Source: an uncultured Nitrosomonadales bacterium (GTDB lineage: Bacteria > Pseudomonadota > Gammaproteobacteria > Burkholderiales > Gallionellaceae). Taken from it: DNA of 47,552 nucleotides. Positions 19,803-28,781 of this stretch are shown in pieces. How positions within the stretch are numbered: the stretch's first letter is position 1; each line of letters begins with the position of its first letter. The DNA lies in assembly GCA_903861075.1 (NCBI GenBank), contig CAIOSY010000132.1:1-47552 (forward strand), written 5' to 3'. Made by a program: the position numbers and the translations under genes. The notes under the pieces are model-generated. The model was not told the origin of the DNA and ran no database searches. It saw only the letters and a program-made list of their open reading frames with translations.

Positions 19803-21908
19803 TTGAGTTATTTCAAAAAAACAATAGCGTTCGGTAATCATCAGTTGACACTTGAAACTGGCGAGATAGCTCGCCAAGCGAGTGGTGCAGTCCTTGTTAG
19901 TCTGGATGATACTGTGGTGCTGGTTACCGTGGTTGGTCGTAAAGATGCGAAACCTGAACAAGACTTTTTTCCGTTGACCGTTGATTATATGGAAAAAACT
20001 TATGCTGCGGGTAAGATCCCCGGCAGTTTTTTCAAGCGTGAAGGTCGTCCTAGTGAGAAGGAAATTCTAACCTCTCGCTTGATCGATCGTCCGTTGCGCC
20101 CTTTGTTTCCAGAAAGTTTTTATAACGAAGTTCAAATTGTTGCGACAGTGATTTCGTCCGATAGCGAAATTGATGCTGATATTCCAGCTGTGATTGGCGC
20201 ATCGGCGGCGCTTGCAATTTCAGGTGTCCCGTTCGATGGCCCGATTGGTGCGGCGCGCGTGGGTTACTTCGATGGGAAATATTTGCTCAACCCTACAGCG
20301 ACCGAATTGAAGACGTCGATGATGGATCTGGTTGTCGCTGGTACGGATCGCGCTGTGTTAATGGTTGAATCTGAAGCGCAACAATTGACTGAGGAAGTCA
20401 TGTTGGGCGCGGTGATGTTCGGTCACGAGCAGATGCAAGTCGTAATTGATGCCATCAATGAAATGGCCGATGCGGTTGGTAAGCCAATTTGGGATTGGGT
20501 TGCTCCCGCTAAAAATGAGCTACTCATTGCGCAAATTACACAAATCGCCGAGTCAGATTTGCAAGCAGCCTATGCAATTCGTTCCAAGCAGGATCGTACC
20601 GATGCGATTTCAGCCATTCACGCGCGTGTTATGACGGGAGTATCTGCTGATATTGAAAAGAACACCGTTAATGAGCTTTTTGGTGCGCTCGAAGCTAAAA
20701 TTGTTCGCGGTCAGATTTTGAGTGGCGAGCCTCGTATCGACGGCCGTGACACGCGTACTGTACGTCAAATTACGATACGCAATAGCGTATTGCCACGTAC
20801 TCATGGTTCAGCCTTGTTTACGCGCGGTGAAACGCAAGCATTGGCTGTTGCAACACTTGGCAGCATACGTGATGCGCAAAAAGTTGATGCGTTACAAGGC
20901 GAGTATTCAGATCGTTTTATGCTGCATTATAATTTTCCTCCGTATGCTACAGGCGAAACCGGTCGTGTAGGCACACCTAAACGTCGCGAAATCGGTCATG
21001 GTCGTTTGGCGAAGCGTGCCTTATTGGCAGTCCTGCCAAGCGAAGAAGATTTTAGTTATGCCATCCGTATCGTGTCTGAAATTACGGAGTCAAATGGCTC
21101 AAGCTCAATGGCCTCTGTTTGCGGTGGTTGTCTGTCTATGCTGGATGCGGGTGTTCCACTCAAAGCCCATGTTGCAGGTATCGCGATGGGTTTAATCAAA
21201 GAAGGTAATCGATTTGCTGTGTTGTCCGATATTTTGGGTGATGAAGATCATTTGGGCGATATGGACTTCAAGGTAGCGGGTTCGGAGGTTGGAATTACTG
21301 CTTTGCAGATGGATATCAAGATTAATGGCATCACTCGTGAAATAATGGAAGCCGCCTTGAAGCAGGCGCGCGAAGGTCGTTTGCATATTTTGGGTTTGAT
21401 GACGGAATCGATGTCCGGCGCTCGTAGTGAAGTTTCTGAATTTGCGCCGCGTATGATTAAATTAAAGATCAATCCTGAAAAAATACGTGATGTTATTGGC
21501 AAGGGTGGGGCTGTTATTCGCGCCTTGACTGAAGAAACAGGCACAACAATCGATATTGATGATGCGGGTAATATCACGATTTCTAGTGTTAATAGCGAAG
21601 CGGGTGAGTTGGCTAAGAAGCGTATTGAAGACATCGTCATGGATGTTGAAGTTGGAAAAACCTACGAAGGTCCGGTTGTTAAGTTGCTGGATTTTGGTGC
21701 GCTGATCAATATTCTGCCGGGAAAAGACGGTCTGTTACATATATCTCAAATTGCTCATGAGCGTGTAAATAGCGTAGGTGACTACTTGAAAGAGGGTCAG
21801 GTGGTTCGTGTAAAACTGTTGGAAATGGATGACCGGGGCCGTATGAAGTTAAGTATGAAGGCCTTGATTGAGGTTCCTGCAGCAAATGGTGCATCGATTG
21901 CGGAGTAA
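19803..21908 (+). CDS. pnp: polynucleotide phosphorylase
   Basis: PNPase is a trimeric phosphorolytic 3'-5' exoribonuclease and degradosome partner. The 701-residue product has the two RNase PH domains (from [20 protein letters not shown], and about 310-540), an intervening helical domain, a KH domain with [17 protein letters not shown] near 565, and an S1 domain ([20 protein letters not shown] onward). No ATG fits: the frame's usual family start falls on a TTG at 19803, 6-8 bases after AAGAGGT, so TTG is the likely start. The frame is open back to 19770, but that would translate the leader stem-loop. The gene ends just before a very strong terminator. Confidence 0.96.
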   Translation: MSYFKKTIAFGNHQLTLETGEIARQASGAVLVSLDDTVVLVTVVGRKDAKPEQDFFPLTVDYMEKTYAAGKIPGSFFKREGRPSEKEILTSRLIDRPLRPLFPESFYNEVQIVATVISSDSEIDADIPAVIGASAALAISGVPFDGPIGAARVGYFDGKYLLNPTATELKTSMMDLVVAGTDRAVLMVESEAQQLTEEVMLGAVMFGHEQMQVVIDAINEMADAVGKPIWDWVAPAKNELLIAQITQIAESDLQAAYAIRSKQDRTDAISAIHARVMTGVSADIEKNTVNELFGALEAKIVRGQILSGEPRIDGRDTRTVRQITIRNSVLPRTHGSALFTRGETQALAVATLGSIRDAQKVDALQGEYSDRFMLHYNFPPYATGETGRVGTPKRREIGHGRLAKRALLAVLPSEEDFSYAIRIVSEITESNGSSSMASVCGGCLSMLDAGVPLKAHVAGIAMGLIKEGNRFAVLSDILGDEDHLGDMDFKVAGSEVGITALQMDIKINGITREIMEAALKQAREGRLHILGLMTESMSGARSEVSEFAPRMIKLKINPEKIRDVIGKGGAVIRALTEETGTTIDIDDAGNITISSVNSEAGELAKKRIEDIVMDVEVGKTYEGPVVKLLDFGALINILPGKDGLLHISQIAHERVNSVGDYLKEGQVVRVKLLEMDDRGRMKLSMKALIEVPAANGASIAE

Positions 21909-21910
21909 TT

Positions 21911-21958
21911 GTATAGCCAATAAAAAACCCGCTTAGGCGGGTTTTTTATTGGCTATAC
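21911..21958. terminator. bidirectional terminator between pnp and dksA
   Basis: A perfect 22-bp inverted repeat (21911-21932 with 21937-21958) closed by a TTAG loop. Its inner part is AAAAAACCCGC / GCGGGTTTTTT, so each strand reads a GC stem followed by six T residues. It lies 2 bases after the pnp stop and serves the convergent dksA too. Confidence 0.95.
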
Positions 21959-21989
21959 GTGCGACTCATCTTGTGATACAAATCAATTT

Positions 21990-22018
21990 AAAGTTGATGC
22001 AAGACGGGCATCAACTTT
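21990..22018 (-). terminator. second hairpin downstream of dksA
   Basis: Perfect 11-bp stem AAAGTTGATGC / GCATCAACTTT with a 7-base loop, starting 16 bases after the dksA stop on the reverse strand. The trailing sequence TTTAAATTGATTT is T-rich but broken, so this would be a moderate terminator backed by the stronger one behind it. Confidence 0.6.
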
Positions 22019-22033
22019 GCATAACGTTCTGAT

Positions 22034-22456
22034 TTACTTTGCCATTTGTTTTTCTCTGATTTCATCCAGTGATTTACAGTCTATGCATTGTGTGGCGGTG
22101 GGGCGAGCCTCAAGGCGACCCAAGCCGATTTCTACACCGCAATTTTCACAATATCCATAATCATTTGCATTTATTTTGCTGATCATCTCATCAATTTTCT
22201 TAATCAGCTTGCGTTCGCGATCGCGATTTCGCAGTTCTAAGCTGATGTCGGACTCTTGCGTTGCGCGATCATTGGGGTCAGCAAAGGCGGTTGCTTCTTC
22301 TTGCATAGTATGGACGGTGCGATCTATATCTTCGCCCAGTTCAGACTTGATTTTTTTAAGTATGTTGCGAAAATATTCCTGTTGTTGCGGACACATGTAA
22401 TCTTCGTTAGTTTGTGGTTTATAAGGCGCAACAGATTGAGCGGGTAGTGGCTGCAT
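22034..22456 (-). CDS. dksA: RNA polymerase-binding transcription factor DksA
   Basis: DksA enters the secondary channel of RNA polymerase and, with ppGpp, represses rRNA/tRNA promoters and activates amino-acid promoters. The 140-residue product has the coiled-coil with the acidic tip motif DPNDRATQE (the DxxDxA signature), the ELRNRDRERKLIKKI helix, and a C-terminal zinc finger with CENC and CIDC. Several alternative starts lie early in the frame (a second Met at residue 21, before CPQQ). GGAGAAG sits 8 bases before the ATG used. It has its own promoter and two terminator hairpins and is convergent with pnp. Confidence 0.97.
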   Translation of the reverse strand: MQPLPAQSVAPYKPQTNEDYMCPQQQEYFRNILKKIKSELGEDIDRTVHTMQEEATAFADPNDRATQESDISLELRNRDRERKLIKKIDEMISKINANDYGYCENCGVEIGLGRLEARPTATQCIDCKSLDEIREKQMAK

Positions 22457-22491
22457 AGCGCTTCTCCAACATGAAAAAATAAAAGTCTGCT

Positions 22492-22520
22492 TTAATAACA
22501 GATTTTTAATTTTTCGTCAA
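22492..22520 (-). promoter_or_regulatory. dksA promoter (reverse strand)
   Basis: Reverse-strand TTGACG (22520-22515), 17-base spacer, TATTAA (22497-22492), with TG one base before the -10. The start near 22485 gives a leader of about 29 bases. Confidence 0.75.
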
Positions 22521-22542
22521 TAAAATAGTATAAAAAATTATT

Positions 22543-23265
22543 TTACTGGTTTGCAAGCCATAAAAATATAGTGGGGCGCTTGTTTAATTCTGGCGGTGGT
22601 ATTTTTTTCCATTGAGTAATGCTGCGTGTCTGTATTTGTTCAGATCCTAGCGTAATGTCGGTTGCTATGCACAGCATTGTCTGTGGGCGGCAATGCGTGA
22701 TTAAAGCCTGAAACAGTCTGTCATTTCTATACGGCGTTTCAATAAAAATCTGAGTTTGCTGGCGGAACGCAGATTCGACTTCCAGTGTGTTGATCATCCT
22801 GTTCCGTTCAGCATCGGCTATGGGGAGGTAACCATGGAAGGCGAAGCATTGTCCATTGAGACCGGATGCCATTAAAGCCAGTAAAATAGATGAAGGGCCG
22901 ACCAGCGGGGCGACTCGAATCCCTTTTTGGTGAGCTAAGCTCGCAAGTTGCGCACCAGGGTCGGCAATGCCCGGGCATCCAGCCTCAGAAATTATTCCGA
23001 CATCATGACCTGCGAATAAGGGTGAAAGCAAGTTGGTTAATTGGGATTTCTCCGTGTGTTCATTGAGTGTTTCAAAATGGAGAGTCTGGATAGGATTTTG
23101 ATGTTTAAGAGCAGCTAGGAATTGTCTTGCTGTTTTGGCTTGTTCAACGACATAGTATTGTAAATTTCGTGCAAGGTTGATGACGTGTTGGGGTAATACC
23201 TCTTCGGCGGGGGTGTCACCCAGGGTGCAGGGAATGAGGTACAGTGTGCCGAATTTTATAGTCAT
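22543..23265 (-). CDS. SAM-dependent methyltransferase of the tetrapyrrole-methylase fold, RsmI-related
   Basis: The 240-residue product has the two-lobed fold of the RsmI/CobA group: GTLYLIPCTLGDTPAEEVLP at the N-terminus, the SEAGCPGIADPGAQLASLAH motif (compare SDAGTP.ISDPG in RsmI), VAPLVGPSSILLALMASGLN, and FIETPYRNDRLFQAL. It is a paralogue of RsmI, which methylates C1402 of 16S rRNA, but the altered SEAGCPG motif and shorter length separate it from RsmI proper, so the substrate is unknown. It follows maf on the same strand with 69 bases between, a pairing I recall from other betaproteobacteria. Confidence 0.85.
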   Translation of the reverse strand: MTIKFGTLYLIPCTLGDTPAEEVLPQHVINLARNLQYYVVEQAKTARQFLAALKHQNPIQTLHFETLNEHTEKSQLTNLLSPLFAGHDVGIISEAGCPGIADPGAQLASLAHQKGIRVAPLVGPSSILLALMASGLNGQCFAFHGYLPIADAERNRMINTLEVESAFRQQTQIFIETPYRNDRLFQALITHCRPQTMLCIATDITLGSEQIQTRSITQWKKIPPPELNKRPTIFLWLANQ

Positions 23266-23334
23266 AGTTTTTCGTAAGTAGATGTTAGTAAGAAAAATTG
23301 CAATGTATTTGCCGCATTAAACCTAATTTTAGGC

Positions 23335-23919
23335 TTAAAATAATTTTACATTTTCATGATGTAGCATTTTAATCAATAAAATCAGCGGGAGTCCAATGAG
23401 TGCATTGGGGTCATCGCCGCTCATGCTACTCATCAAGGCGATGCCCAGTCCTTCTGATTTGGCACTGCCGGCGCATTGGTAGGGTTGCTCCTTGAGTAGG
23501 TAAGCTTCAATTTCTTCATCAGTAAGATCGCGTAATGTGACGTAGTTTTTGGCCACTTCGGTTTGCATAGCGCCTGTTTTGCTGTTGAGCAGCGTCAATG
23601 CGGTATAAAAACAAGTAGTTTTTCCACGCATAGTGCGCAATTGATCAACGGCATTCTTGTGTGTGTAAGGTTTGCCTATCTGTATGCCGTCAAGTAAGGC
23701 GACCTGATCCGAGCCAATAATGAGGGCGTTCGGAAATTCTGTGGCGATAGCTTGTGCTTTTTGTTGGGATAATCGACTGGATGTAAGTCGTGCGGTTTCG
23801 TTGGGAAGTGGCGTTTCATCAATATTTGGTGAGGCTGAAATAAAGGGGAGTTGTAGTCGCCGCAGGAGTTCACGGCGATATATTGAGGTCGAGGCTAAAA
23901 CCAGTAACGGAGTATCCAA
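23335..23919 (-). CDS. Maf-family nucleoside-triphosphate pyrophosphatase, YceF type
   Basis: Maf proteins hydrolyse modified or non-canonical nucleoside triphosphates; the YceF group prefers 7-methyl-GTP. Visible are the opening LLVLASTSIYRRELLRRL with the SxxR phosphate-binding motif, the DETP motif, IIGSDQVALLDG with the catalytic Asp (SDQV is typical of YceF), GKP, and CAGSAKSEGLGIAL. The frame is open to an ATG at 23958, but AAAGGAA is 5-7 bases before a TTG at 23919, and that start gives 194 residues, the E. coli YceF length. I prefer the TTG. It is divergent from yceD, a common neighbour of maf. Confidence 0.88.
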   Translation of the reverse strand: MDTPLLVLASTSIYRRELLRRLQLPFISASPNIDETPLPNETARLTSSRLSQQKAQAIATEFPNALIIGSDQVALLDGIQIGKPYTHKNAVDQLRTMRGKTTCFYTALTLLNSKTGAMQTEVAKNYVTLRDLTDEEIEAYLLKEQPYQCAGSAKSEGLGIALMSSMSGDDPNALIGLPLILLIKMLHHENVKLF

Positions 23920-24004
23920 TGCAATTCCTTTAGTTTGTGCGCTTATGCGATATTGCATCTGTTATGTTATTTTGAAATTATTTGTTATAAAGTGTGCAGG
24001 ACTT

Positions 24005-24033
24005 TTGACAGATCGCTTCAAAAAATATATCAT
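24005..24033 (+). promoter_or_regulatory. strong sigma70 promoter of yceD-rpmF
   Basis: Consensus TTGACA, 17-base spacer, TATCAT. Counting seven bases from the -10 puts the start near 24040, only about three bases before the yceD ATG, so the mRNA would be nearly leaderless. Confidence 0.82.
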
Positions 24034-24042
24034 ACCGAGCTA

Positions 24043-24534
24043 ATGTACGCACGCCCTTTTATAGATAGCTTGGATTTTGCTGGAAACAGCAGGCAAATAG
24101 ACACTCATGTGCCTGTTGCCGCTTTGTCTCGTTTGCAGGATATGCTTGATAATTGTGATGGTGATTTGCATTATGTAGTGCAAGGCGGGCTTGATAACTT
24201 GGCGCGTCCGATACTGGATATTTCAGTTGAGGGTGTTTGCTGGTTATTGTGCCAGCGTTGTTTGCATGGCTTTGAATATGGCATAAATCATCAAGCACGT
24301 TTGTTATTGTGTGATCAAGCTAGTTTGGATAGCCAGGATGAAGAAGAGGATTTCGATGGCATTTTGGCGGAAGCGCATCTTGATGTGTTGACTTTGCTCG
24401 AAGATGAAATTCTGTTGAGCTTGCCTATCTCCCCAATGCATCCCCTGGGGTTGTGTCAGATGGCAGAAGGCGAAAGTGCAAATAAGGGTGACAGACATCC
24501 TTTCTCAGTACTAGAGAAATTAAAACGTAATTAA
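24043..24534 (+). CDS. yceD: DUF177 / YceD-family protein
   Basis: YceD (DUF177) is a small acidic protein linked to 23S rRNA/50S assembly; it nearly always lies just upstream of rpmF. The 163-residue product starts MYARPFIDSLDFAGNSRQ and has the family signature in the middle (GVCWLLCQRCLHGFEY with the CxxC pair) and a very acidic segment (DEEEDFDG). The frame is open further upstream to 23935, but those codons overlap the promoter. A GAG at 24037 is a very poor ribosome site. The 25-base gap to rpmF supports a joint transcript. Confidence 0.9.
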   Translation: MYARPFIDSLDFAGNSRQIDTHVPVAALSRLQDMLDNCDGDLHYVVQGGLDNLARPILDISVEGVCWLLCQRCLHGFEYGINHQARLLLCDQASLDSQDEEEDFDGILAEAHLDVLTLLEDEILLSLPISPMHPLGLCQMAEGESANKGDRHPFSVLEKLKRN

Positions 24535-24559
24535 TTAGATTTATCCAAGGAGTAATAGC

Positions 24560-24739
24560 ATGGCAGTTCAGCAAAATAAAAAATCCCCATCAAAGCGTGG
24601 TATGCACCGTGCTCATGATTTCTTGACAACCCCGGCTTTGGCCATTGAGCCTACAACGGGTGAGAATCATTTGCGTCATCATATAAGTCCAAGCGGCTAT
24701 TATCGTGGCAGAAAAGTTGTAAAGACTAAGGCTGACTAA
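24560..24739 (+). CDS. rpmF: 50S ribosomal protein L32
   Basis: L32 is a small 50S protein near the peptide exit tunnel. The 59-residue product begins [20 protein letters not shown] and continues with a [10 protein letters not shown] motif near the end, the standard L32 pattern; the zinc-binding cysteines of some L32 forms are absent, as in most proteobacteria. AAGGAGT lies 8 bases before the ATG. The gene is between yceD and plsX, its conserved place, and is followed by a terminator. Confidence 0.97.
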   Translation: MAVQQNKKSPSKRGMHRAHDFLTTPALAIEPTTGENHLRHHISPSGYYRGRKVVKTKAD

Positions 24740-24755
24740 GTCTTATTGTTTTTAG

Positions 24756-24782
24756 CGCAGCCGATTCGTCGGCTGCGTTTTC
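24756..24782 (+). terminator. terminator after rpmF
   Basis: Perfect 9-bp stem CGCAGCCGA / TCGGCTGCG closed by a stable TTCG tetraloop, followed by TTTT. The run of four T residues is short, so some read-through into plsX is expected. Confidence 0.82.
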
Positions 24783-24831
24783 ATTTCTATTGAATTTAGA
24801 TTTTTCTAAATTTATCCCCGGGGATCACTTA

Positions 24832-25884
24832 ATGGATGTTACATTAGCGATAGATGCGATGGGAGGCGACCATGGGGTCTCAGTTACTATTCCAGCCGCC
24901 GTGGCGTATCTGAAGCAGTATCCTTGTGACACCATCGTGCTGGTGGGTCTCCCGCATCTTATTAGTGCTCAGTTGCAACTCTTGGGTGTCCAGTCTAACG
25001 GGGGTGAGTTTGGCTCACGCCTGCGTGTACACTCTGCATCTCAGGTTGTTGAGATGGACGAGCTGCCTCAATCTGCATTGCGTGGCAAGAAAGATTCTTC
25101 CATGCGTGTTGCCATTAATCTGGTTAAAAGTGGTGATGCTGCAGCTTGCGTTAGTGCGGGGAATACGGGTGCATTGATGGCGACAGCCCGCTATGTACTT
25201 AAAACGATCCCCGGTATTGACAGGCCGGCCATTGCTTCATATTTGCCTACTAAAAATGGTCAGGTATGTATGCTTGATTTAGGTGCAAATACGGATTGTA
25301 CGGCGGAGCATCTGTTGCAATTTGCCATGATGGGTTCCATTCTTGTGACAGCCCTTGAACACAAACCATCGCCTAGTGTTGGATTGCTCAATATTGGTTC
25401 TGAAGATATAAAAGGGAATGAGGTCGTTAAGCAGGCTGCCGTGTTGCTCAGGGAAAGCGACTTAAATTTTTACGGCAACGTTGAGGGTAATGATATTTTT
25501 AACGGTGTCACTGATGTCGTGGTGTGTGACGGATTTGTTGGGAATGTTGCTCTTAAAACGGCTGAAGGGGTTGCTAAAATGATGGGCGGCTTTTTGCGGG
25601 AAGGATTCGGCCGTTCGCTGTATACAAAGTTTGCCGCTTTGATTTCCTTGCCTGTACTTAAAGCCTTTAAACATAGGCTAGATCACCGGCGCTACAATGG
25701 AGCCAGTTTTCTTGGCTTACGAGGTATCGTTGTAAAAAGTCATGGTTCGGCTGATGTGTATGCTTTTGGGTGTGCTATTGAGAAAGCGGCTGAAGAGGCG
25801 CGTGAGAATATGTGGCAACATATTAGTGAGCATGTCGAAAAGTGGCACATTGAACGCAAAAACTCACAGATTGGAGTGTCCTGA
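24832..25884 (+). CDS. plsX: phosphate acyltransferase PlsX
   Basis: PlsX converts acyl-ACP to acyl-phosphate, the donor used by PlsY in the first step of phospholipid synthesis. The 350-residue product starts with the signature [20 protein letters not shown] and contains [21 protein letters not shown] (in one 20-residue part: [20 protein letters not shown]), [13 protein letters not shown], and [13 protein letters not shown]. The frame is open back to 24790; GGGGAT is correctly spaced for the ATG at 24832, which gives the usual N-terminus. The TGA stop overlaps the fabH ATG. Confidence 0.96.
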   Translation: MDVTLAIDAMGGDHGVSVTIPAAVAYLKQYPCDTIVLVGLPHLISAQLQLLGVQSNGGEFGSRLRVHSASQVVEMDELPQSALRGKKDSSMRVAINLVKSGDAAACVSAGNTGALMATARYVLKTIPGIDRPAIASYLPTKNGQVCMLDLGANTDCTAEHLLQFAMMGSILVTALEHKPSPSVGLLNIGSEDIKGNEVVKQAAVLLRESDLNFYGNVEGNDIFNGVTDVVVCDGFVGNVALKTAEGVAKMMGGFLREGFGRSLYTKFAALISLPVLKAFKHRLDHRRYNGASFLGLRGIVVKSHGSADVYAFGCAIEKAAEEARENMWQHISEHVEKWHIERKNSQIGVS

Positions 25885-26843
25885 TGCATTCTAAAATAAT
25901 CGGTACGGGTAGTTATCTTCCCGCTAAAACGCTGACAAATTTTGATCTTGAAAAGTTTGTGGATACGACGGATGAGTGGATCGTATCGCGCAGTGGTATT
26001 CATGAGCGACATATTGCGGCTGATGATGAAGTGACCAGTGATCTTGCGTTGCAGGCCAGTCTTCGTGCTATCGAGGCAGCAGGGATTGCCGCTACTGATA
26101 TTGATCTGATTATCGTTGCTACGACTTGCCCAGATAAAATTTTCCCAAGTACCGCCTGTATTTTGCAACATAAACTCGGTATTCAAAACGGAGGGGCTGC
26201 TTTTGATATGCAAGCTGTCTGTGGCGGCTTTGTTTATGCGCTAAATACCGCTGATTTATATATACGAGCAGGGCAAGCTAAAACCGTGCTGGTCGTCGGC
26301 GCTGAAATTATGTCTCGCATGTTAGATTGGAAGGATCGTACTACGTGCGTTCTTTTTGGTGACGGCGCGGGGGCTGTCATTTTACAAGCGACTGACGTGC
26401 CCGGGATTTTGGCCGGAAGGCTGCATTCGGACGGCAGGCATCATAGTTTGTTACGTGTTGATGGTTCGATCAGTAATGGTGAGGTACAAGGCGACCCCTT
26501 TATTCGCATGGAAGGGCAGGCTGTATTTAAATTCGCCGTGACGGTACTCAGTCGCGTGGTTGAGGAAGTTTTGAATGAGGCGGGTCTGACGGGTAGTGAT
26601 ATAGATTGGCTTGTGCCCCATCAGGCCAATATTCGTATTATCGATGCAACGGCTAAAAAGCTGGGGCTGAGTTTGGATAATGTTGTAGTCACCGTGGCTA
26701 ACCACGGCAATACCTCATCAGCATCAATCCCTCTGGCGCTTGATGCTGCCGTGCGTGATGGACGCATTAAATCGGGGCAACATGTTTTGCTGGAGGCGAT
26801 TGGTGGTGGATTTACCTGGGGTGCTGTACTGCTTAAATGGTAA
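25884..26843 (+). CDS. fabH: beta-ketoacyl-ACP synthase III (FabH)
   Basis: FabH condenses acetyl-CoA with malonyl-ACP to start fatty-acid synthesis. The 319-residue product has the full Cys-His-Asn triad: Cys113 in [12 protein letters not shown], His246 in VPHQANIRI, Asn276 in NHGNTSSAS. It also has the N-terminal [13 protein letters not shown] and [15 protein letters not shown] segments typical of FabH. The start overlaps the plsX stop (TGATG), indicating translational coupling. Confidence 0.97.
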   Translation: MHSKIIGTGSYLPAKTLTNFDLEKFVDTTDEWIVSRSGIHERHIAADDEVTSDLALQASLRAIEAAGIAATDIDLIIVATTCPDKIFPSTACILQHKLGIQNGGAAFDMQAVCGGFVYALNTADLYIRAGQAKTVLVVGAEIMSRMLDWKDRTTCVLFGDGAGAVILQATDVPGILAGRLHSDGRHHSLLRVDGSISNGEVQGDPFIRMEGQAVFKFAVTVLSRVVEEVLNEAGLTGSDIDWLVPHQANIRIIDATAKKLGLSLDNVVVTVANHGNTSSASIPLALDAAVRDGRIKSGQHVLLEAIGGGFTWGAVLLKW

Positions 26844-26922
26844 TTATTCATTATTATTAGACGGTGTTCGTGGTTAATTGCGACTGCCTATAACCGATCC
26901 ATAATTATTTAAGATGACTGTT

Positions 26923-27855
26923 ATGACTAAATTTGCTTTTGTATTTCCCGGTCAAGGTTCTCAATCACGCGGGATGATGGAAGGTTATGCCGAATTTTCG
27001 GTTGTTAGAGATACTTTTAGCGAAGCATCTGATATTTTGAATCAGGATTTGTGGCGCTTGGTGTTAGAGGGGGACGATACAGAATTAAATGCGACGGTTA
27101 ATACCCAGCCTGTCATGTTGACCGCCGGGTTGGCCGTGTATCGCGCCTGGCAGTCTCAGAACGGTGCGCAGCCGTCAGTTATGGCGGGGCATAGTTTGGG
27201 TGAATACACGGCTCTTGTGGCCAGTGGTGCGCTTAGTTTTGCGGATGCCTTGCCTTTGGTTCGATATCGTGCTCAGTGTATGCAGCAAGCCGTACCTGAA
27301 GGCGTGGGTGGTATTGCTGCGATTTTAGGTTTAGAGGATGAGGTTGTACGTGCTGTTTGCCAGGAAGTCGCTCACGGTGAAGTTTTGGAGGCTGTTAATT
27401 ATAATTCTCCCGGGCAGGTGGTGATTGCAGGTAATCGAACTGCTGTTGAGCGTGGCATGGCATTGGCTAAAGTCAAAGGTGCTAAACGCGCGATTATGTT
27501 ACCGATGAGCGTCCCATCGCATTGCAGTCTATTAAAAGGCGCGGCTGAGCAGTTAAGTGTCTATCTGGATGAAGTCGCGCTTAAACCCCCTTTGATTCCC
27601 GTGTTGCAAAATGCGGATGTGGCAGCATACAGCGATGCCGCTTTAATTAAAAATGCGTTGGTGCGCCAGTTGTATTCGCCGGTGCGCTGGGTTGAGACGG
27701 TATTGGCGTTTGGTAAGCTGGATATAACGCATAATGTTGAGTGTGCCCCTGGTAGGATTTTGGCGGGATTAAATAAACGCATAGACACACAGCAGGTGTC
27801 ATTAGCAATGAATGATGCTGCCGCGCTAACGCAGGCATTATTGATTTTTGCATAA
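26923..27855 (+). CDS. fabD: malonyl-CoA:ACP transacylase (FabD)
   Basis: FabD moves malonyl groups from CoA to ACP. The 310-residue product begins MTKFAFVFPGQGSQSRGMM, has the nucleophile motif GHSLGEYTA (Ser91), the catalytic His in VPSHCSLL, and the PVLQNADV and SPVRWVE segments. ATGs at 26914 and 26923 are both in frame; 26923 gives the family's usual N-terminus, and AAGATG is a weak ribosome site for it. It lies 79 bases after fabH and 17 bases before fabG. Confidence 0.96.
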   Translation: MTKFAFVFPGQGSQSRGMMEGYAEFSVVRDTFSEASDILNQDLWRLVLEGDDTELNATVNTQPVMLTAGLAVYRAWQSQNGAQPSVMAGHSLGEYTALVASGALSFADALPLVRYRAQCMQQAVPEGVGGIAAILGLEDEVVRAVCQEVAHGEVLEAVNYNSPGQVVIAGNRTAVERGMALAKVKGAKRAIMLPMSVPSHCSLLKGAAEQLSVYLDEVALKPPLIPVLQNADVAAYSDAALIKNALVRQLYSPVRWVETVLAFGKLDITHNVECAPGRILAGLNKRIDTQQVSLAMNDAAALTQALLIFA

Positions 27856-27872
27856 AATAATTAGGAGCTGAG

Positions 27873-28616
27873 ATGACATTACAAGGGCAAGTCACACTGG
27901 TGACGGGAGCGAGTCGGGGAATTGGTCAGGCGATCGCGCTTGAGTTGGGTCGTTTGGGTGCAATTGTGATTGGTACAGCGACTTCTGATCAGGGGGCTTT
28001 AGCGATAAGTAGTTATTTGCAGGAGGCGGGTATACAAGGTCAAGGCTATGCATTGAACGTGAATGACCTTGCACAAATTGAATTTGTACTCAATGCCTTG
28101 CGTGCTCAGTATGGTGAGATTGCGATTCTGGTCAACAATGCAGGAATTACACGTGATAATCTTCTGGCACGCATGACAGATGAAGAATGGGATGATGTTA
28201 TCGCAACCAATCTTAAGTCTGTATTTCGTCTTTCACGCGCTGTGTTGCGCGCGATGATGAAGGCGAGGTCGGGGCGCATTATCAGTATTTCTTCGGTTGT
28301 TGGTAGTATGGGTAATCCGGGGCAGGCTAATTATGCGGCATCAAAGGCCGGGATGGTTGGTTTTACCAAGTCACTGGCACAGGAAATTGGCAGTCGTAAT
28401 ATTACGGTAAACTGTGTTGCGCCGGGGTTCATTGATACGGATATGACTCACGGGTTGGGTGATGAACAGCGCGCCAAGTTGGTTGCGCATGTACCGCTCA
28501 AACGTTTGGGATCGCCTGGGGATATTGCTCATGCCGTCGCATTTCTGGCGAGTCCGGGTGCGGCTTATATCACAGGAGTGACCTTGCACGTGAACGGCGG
28601 TATGTATATGGAATAG
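27873..28616 (+). CDS. fabG: 3-oxoacyl-ACP reductase (FabG)
   Basis: FabG reduces beta-ketoacyl-ACP with NADPH in each elongation cycle. The 247-residue short-chain dehydrogenase has the cofactor motif TGASRGIG (11-18), NNAG (88-91), catalytic Ser141 with Tyr154 and Lys158 (QANYAASKAG), and the AYITGVTLHVNGGMYM C-terminus. AGGAG is 6 bases before the ATG. In most proteobacteria acpP and fabF come next; here a bidirectional terminator and a reverse-strand signalling gene follow. Confidence 0.97.
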   Translation: MTLQGQVTLVTGASRGIGQAIALELGRLGAIVIGTATSDQGALAISSYLQEAGIQGQGYALNVNDLAQIEFVLNALRAQYGEIAILVNNAGITRDNLLARMTDEEWDDVIATNLKSVFRLSRAVLRAMMKARSGRIISISSVVGSMGNPGQANYAASKAGMVGFTKSLAQEIGSRNITVNCVAPGFIDTDMTHGLGDEQRAKLVAHVPLKRLGSPGDIAHAVAFLASPGAAYITGVTLHVNGGMYME

Positions 28617-28673
28617 CAGGGTTGTAAAGCCTTTTCTGTTTGATAAAATTAAACGTGTTTGATAAGCACATAC

Positions 28674-28708
28674 AAAAAAACCGTTGCGTAATCAACGGTT
28701 TTTTTTAT
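28674..28708. terminator. bidirectional terminator between fabG and the GGDEF-EAL gene
   Basis: Stem AACCGTTG / CAACGGTT with a run of A residues before and eight T residues after, so both strands read stem plus T-run. A further outer pair GTGTTTGAT (28655-28663) / ATCAAACAC (28711-28719) could extend it. It serves the two convergent genes. Confidence 0.93.
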
Positions 28709-28781
28709 TCATCAAACACTAACAGATCGATATTAAAATTAGCACTTCGAACGCCTCTCAGTTTATGTGATGGTCGGGTGT

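Noticed and set aside
25740-26213. 157-codon reverse open frame
   Set aside because: Covers the plsX-fabH junction in antisense; both forward genes are certain.
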